Positions 59,861-64,000 of a stretch of 64,000 bases of DNA are shown here, piece by piece; the stretch's first letter is position 1; each line of letters starts with the position of its first letter. A program made the position numbers and the translations under genes. The notes under the pieces are model-generated. The model did no database searches, was not told the DNA's origin, and was given only the letters and a program-made list of their open reading frames with translations. This DNA is from Gyromitra esculenta. Lineage: Eukaryota; Ascomycota; Pezizomycetes; Pezizales; Discinaceae. Where the stretch lies: assembly GCA_038503075.1 (NCBI GenBank), contig JBCAML010000006.1, forward strand, positions 62,001 through 126,000, given 5' to 3'.

Positions 59861-60662
59861 GCCCACGTATGGCCTGTAGCCACGCCTCAGTCCTCCACCG
59901 TACATCGAGCACTCTGCTGTGCCCCGCCGCCTGCTTAATTGAGATCGCCTGCCTCCAGTCCCCCGAGCAACAGAACTGACGCAAAATCAGCTGCATGCCA
60001 GCTGCAGGCCCTCAGGATCGTGGTAGCGAGGCCGCATCCCGTCTAGCGTGGCCTCTCCGGTTTCGGACGCGCCGTCCTGCTGTGGCGCCAGCCTCTGCCA
60101 TTCGCTGGTCCGAGGGCAGAGGGAAAATCAATTTTACGCTTCCGTTGCATGGCGCCTAACGCAGGTACAGCACTCGGTCGAGATTCCCTTTAACCGAGGA
60201 CGAGACCCCCTCCCGTCATTCCACGACCTAGACCATGGAGTTTATTTATGCAATACATCCGGGGGGTATCAAAATGGCCCTATTTCGATATCCTCTCCTG
60301 TTTGGGGTGTATTTGCTGCCGTTGGCGGTTCGCATTGCCAATTATAGCCACTCTGCAATCCCTGAGGCAGATGCAGGTACCACCGAAACCCGGATCATCC
60401 AGATGCGAGAGTGCTCTATCTGCTCTACCCTGCTCTACCCTACTCCACCGTGCGCGCGTCGATCGCGTGATATGGAGAAAAGACCACAAGATGGTTCGAG
60501 CATCCAGGAAAACAGGCGCGAGAACTCCCTGATTACATCTTAACCATCATCACAGAAACACAATCTTGATCAGAGACCCCCTCCCCGCGCGCGTGTGTCG
60601 CGGTTTCAATTTCCGTGTTGTGAAATTACCAGCAAACAAGACCTCACAACCCATCAACCGTC

Positions 60663-60681
60663 TAGGGTTAGGGTTAGGGTT
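60663..60681 (+). repeat. Interstitial telomere-like TTAGGG run
   Basis: Almost three TTAGGG units (TAGGGTTAGGGTTAGGGTT). This is the telomere repeat of most filamentous ascomycetes. At this length it is either an insertion scar or a telobox-type binding site. Confidence 0.75.
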
Positions 60682-60939
60682 TACGTTCAACACAGCCTCC
60701 AAAAAAAAAAGTTGTTTTGGTTCTCATACATCCCCCCCACTTCACCGCAGACCGCCAGCAGCAGTAAGTCTCGTCTCACACGTGCATACACTTTCTATCC
60801 TGCCTCGCAACTCATCCATTGTCGAGAATACGTGTATCTGTGCAGCTAGCTGCGCAGACAACAAACATCTGTACCTGTCCAGGAGGGGGGGTTTCACTAG
60901 GCGCCACACTACCTACATGTACCTACCTGCACCGTCAGC

Positions 60940-60958
60940 TATGTATGTATGTATGTAT
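60940..60958. repeat. GTAT tetranucleotide microsatellite
   Basis: About four GTAT units. A similar run occurs at 61726-61741. Confidence 0.8.
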
Positions 60959-62495
60959 TGCCATTGACGGCCGTTTTACAGTCTACATTCTGCACAAACC
61001 AACAGTTGCAACAAACGGTATTTACAGAGGAGCGGTTAGTCAGACGAAACACGTATAGGCTTCGTAGCATAAACTGGCCAAAACCCTTAACTTGGCTCTT
61101 GAGCTACAGGATCGGCGAGCGGCTGTTCAAACGGATGCGAAATATGCCGAACAATTAACCCCCCCCTCGGAGAGGTACTGTATATACTCTGGGAGGCATA
61201 GAAAAAAAAAAAAAAAGGAATATCACGATCGGTAGGTAGTGCTGGCGAATACTAGTACATACAGTACATGTAGTTAAGCTACTAGTCCAACCTCCGCCCT
61301 GCCCTGCCCTGCCCCATCCCATCCCCCGGCCGGTCTGCTACGTGAATACGCAACCGGACCGACTACATCCCGCGGCCGTTATAATTACTTGTAATAATGC
61401 TCATCTCGCTCTCTCGCTCGCATACTAGGTAGCTCGCAGCAGCAACACGTGTATATTCTAATCAATTAAAATTAAACTCCCCAATATACAGCCCGTCCAA
61501 CCCCCTCCCTCCCCCCGTTCTAGACCCAATCGCTAAAAAGCATATACCAGCAGAATAACTACATATGTATGTATCGAGTGATTAAAAAAAAAAAAAGACT
61601 GAAAACAAAAAACAAAATAAAACGGGCCGACCGCAGAGATCTACGATGTGGCGCGCGGTCGATAAATGTCAAAGCGCACATATATACACGTACCTATACT
61701 AGGTACTAACTACATAGTAGTACGCATGTATGTATGTATGTCACAGTATGTGCGCGGAACCTTTTACTGCGCCGCTTCGTTACTGGCTCGCTTGGGACGA
61801 TGTGAGACAGGGTGGAATCTAGAGAAGGGTCTATTTGTTGGTGGCCGTGCGCGAGAACTGGTTTGTGACAGGATGGTTCAGCGCGGTGGTAGTTAGTTGA
61901 ACGATGGAAGTGGAGGTGGAGGTGGGGGGGGGTCATTTGATCGTGGCTTCTGTAAGGCGATCTTGGTATGATGCAGGTCTTAGACAGACGAGGCGAGATG
62001 AGGTGCGATGCCGGTGGCTACGTGCAGTGCGGGTGAGGGTCTGCGCAGACGGCTAGCAGTGGGCCTTGGATGTTGCTGGTTCGTGGGCTTTGGGCGCGGA
62101 GTGCGTAGGCTGCGAGAATTGGATTTGGGCGCAGGATGGCGGGGTGGGAGGGTTGTGGATCTCGAGTGACGGTGGATGATTCGGGCGGGCTACATATCTG
62201 AGCGTTTCACTATACTAAGACTGCTTGCTCTCCGAGTTCGTATAGAACCCTGTTGGCTCGGTCCTGGAATTTAGTTTTTAAATAACGTTTATAGTTACGC
62301 TCGTCATAAAATATCACTCGATCACTCGATTTCGCGGTATTTAGTGATCGATATTGCTATGCCGCTTTCTTTTAAATATTAAAGGCAATGGGGTTCTTTA
62401 CCAGGTTTACGCAAATTACGTAATTAAACAAGTAATCTGATTACCTACATTCCGATAGTGGATTTCGGGCCGCGTATGTATTTACGCATGAAATA

Positions 62496-62873
62496 TCACT
62501 CGGCCTTGGCACGAAGCCCAGAACTAGACATATTGGGTAAGGTCAGCAGCGCTGCGTCTAATTTACAAACGAAGCTTACGAGAATCAGTACTCTAGCATA
62601 AAGTAGTGCCGCTACATACACATTTGCCCTACGATTCGTGATTTTACGTACATCCGCCCCAACTCGTGCCACGTCTTTGATTTGTGGTGTAAGATTCCCT
62701 TTATAGGACGTCCACAGACTTCGTGTGTCCCGGGATTTTTCACCTGTTGTAGGCTGCGGTACATCGGATGGCGAGAAGGGCAGGCAGGATGATATCGCAT
62801 CGAGACTTTTACGGGAGGGATAGGCTACGTCTGGGAAGGCCACCACACCCAAACCAACGTCTGGCGCTTTCAC
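62496..62873 (-). CDS. Possible hypothetical ORF or gene relic, 125 codons
   Basis: A 125-codon open frame on the minus strand that starts at GTG rather than ATG. Its second half (IKDVARVGADVRKITNRRA, then a hydrophobic helix AALLYARVLILVSFVCK) looks protein-like. No clear start, splice sites or partner exons were found, and no family is recognised. It may be a fragment of a decayed gene or transposon. Confidence 0.22.
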   Translation of the reverse strand: MKAPDVGLGVVAFPDVAYPSRKSLDAISSCLPFSPSDVPQPTTGEKSRDTRSLWTSYKGNLTPQIKDVARVGADVRKITNRRANVYVAALLYARVLILVSFVCKLDAALLTLPNMSSSGLRAKAE

Positions 62874-64000
62874 GTCTTTAGATACAACTTCTAATCGGTT
62901 GCGTGGTGTTAATCCTGAGTTCTATGACGTAAAAAATATTAGGAGTTGCACACAAATCTGTGACATGATATACAATCCTCTGGTCCAACGAGGATCGGAT
63001 AGCTTATCGGTATGTCAGGACTGTATAGATCGCCCTTCGCTCTATACACAAGGATAGGTAGCTGTATTGCCGGTTGGTTGCCTGAAACACAGCTATTTTG
63101 CCAAATCCCAACACAATTTGCCCTAAACTAAACCTAATTAAGACTAACGTTAGAGGTTACAAGTCGACAGCAAGGCTAGAAGCACTAATTAGATTAATGG
63201 AAAACTAGCATGATATATATTTTATGTTATTACGATTTTCTCGCAGAAATGACGAGATAATCCCGGGGTTTTCTCGTCAGTAGTTTTAGTATGTGGAGGT
63301 TATCGAGTTGTACAATAGAGTCTCCACCAAGCTTGCTTCCGAATTCGCGATTCGCACGGGTTATGGTGGAACTCTCCTATCATTGGTTTTGTTTATGACG
63401 ACTTTAGGAGTTCCTGGTCGTATTCGTACGTTATGGCTTGCCTTTTTCACTAAACCGCTCAATAGATATATTGTCAGGCCAGCTACTACCCCCACGTGCA
63501 TGAGCAGAACAAGAGTGAAATCAAGTAAAATCGATGATTCTTGATCTTGCTATATGGACTTCCGGGAACGAACAGTTCGCATAAAGACCTTGGACACCTT
63601 ACTCTACGCTTTTTCCTTAGTTGATTATAAAATATGGGCACGTTTGGCAGTGAGTAGTATTCACGAGATTTTGCCTTTTGCAGTAGGATCCTAAATCCTG
63701 CAATAACTCAGGTTATATATGTTGTGATATTGGGCGCATAGGGAGGAATAGAAGATTCGATTGCTTGATTGCTTATGCTTGCTTGAGGTGGGCATACGGC
63801 CCCTATCTAAATAGCTCTCTCTCGGGCGCCTGAGTGCCCGTGTGCTTGGGTACCTGTCTCTCAATCATTTCCGACTCCGAAGCCACACCCGTGGAGGCAC
63901 ACCGTATTAGGAAGCTTCTCCAACAATATACATGCTAAATGACTAGATAATAAAATAATCTCGAGCTCGCACCAACATTCAAAACCAGTTAGGTAAGTAT
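62874..64000. other. Window end, no supported gene
   Basis: AT-rich sequence. An open frame of 83 codons at 63293-63544 lacks an ATG at its start and shows no recognised domain. Confidence 0.5.

Larger units (their letters stand above)
59157..62495. other. Intergenic stretch with simple repeats
   Basis: This contains the promoter of the minus-strand gene ending at 59156. The open frames here are short and overlapping. Repeats include AAAAC units at 59824-59860, a telomere-like run at 60663-60681 and GTAT at 60940-60958. TACATGTA lies at 60914-60921 and 61265-61272. No gene is supported. Confidence 0.5.

Overview
The window reads as nuclear DNA of a filamentous ascomycete. The evidence is short spliceosomal introns (47-161 bp, most with CTAAC/CTGAC-like branch sites), a Yor1-type ABC transporter, a Zn2Cys6 regulator of the PRO1/ADV-1/NosA type, a fungal NACHT-ankyrin protein, and TTAGGG-type telomere-like motifs. 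Gene density is very low, with seven intact or near-intact genes and one broken one in 64 kb, and intergenic stretches run up to about 12.8 kb. That layout suits an expanded Pezizomycete-like genome (truffle, morel or cup fungus), but the placement is an inference.

Layout. 3.8-8.6 kb (+): a six-exon YOR1-like ABCC transporter whose only plausible start in an open 5' exon is a CTG, preceded by about 660 nt without any ATG. 10.8-12.1 kb (+): a CobW/COG0523 GTPase whose metal-binding CxCC motif is split by an intron. 12-19 kb: no convincing gene. 19.2-20.0 kb (+): a small secreted Pro/Gly-rich protein with a GPI-anchor signal. 20-32.8 kb: gene desert, ending in a pyrimidine-rich leader. 32.8-34.8 kb (+): a PRO1-like transcription factor. 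34.8-44 kb: gene desert holding a 643-bp non-autonomous DNA transposon (MITE) with TA target duplications and ends built from degenerate ~20-bp tandem repeats. 44.0-46.0 kb (-): RNA polymerase III subunit RPC4 in three exons. 47.2-48.6 kb (-): a single-pass membrane protein with a 14-cysteine ectodomain. 51.4-55.2 kb (-): a six-exon NACHT-ankyrin NLR that is broken in this sequence by one in-frame stop and two homopolymer frameshifts. 57.6-59.2 kb (-): an intronless, GC-rich, Ser/Pro-rich and acidic protein of unknown function. 59-64 kb: no convincing gene.

The genes do not form a metabolic cluster. They look like independent housekeeping (RPC4, CobW), transport, developmental-regulation, surface and allorecognition-type genes set in long non-coding DNA.

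The items most worth a second look are the NLR with near-identical 99-bp ankyrin units and several lesions, the MITE, the candidate CTG start of YOR1, and the palindromic octamer TACATGTA. The octamer occurs at least 15 times, all outside the called coding regions, against about one expected by chance.
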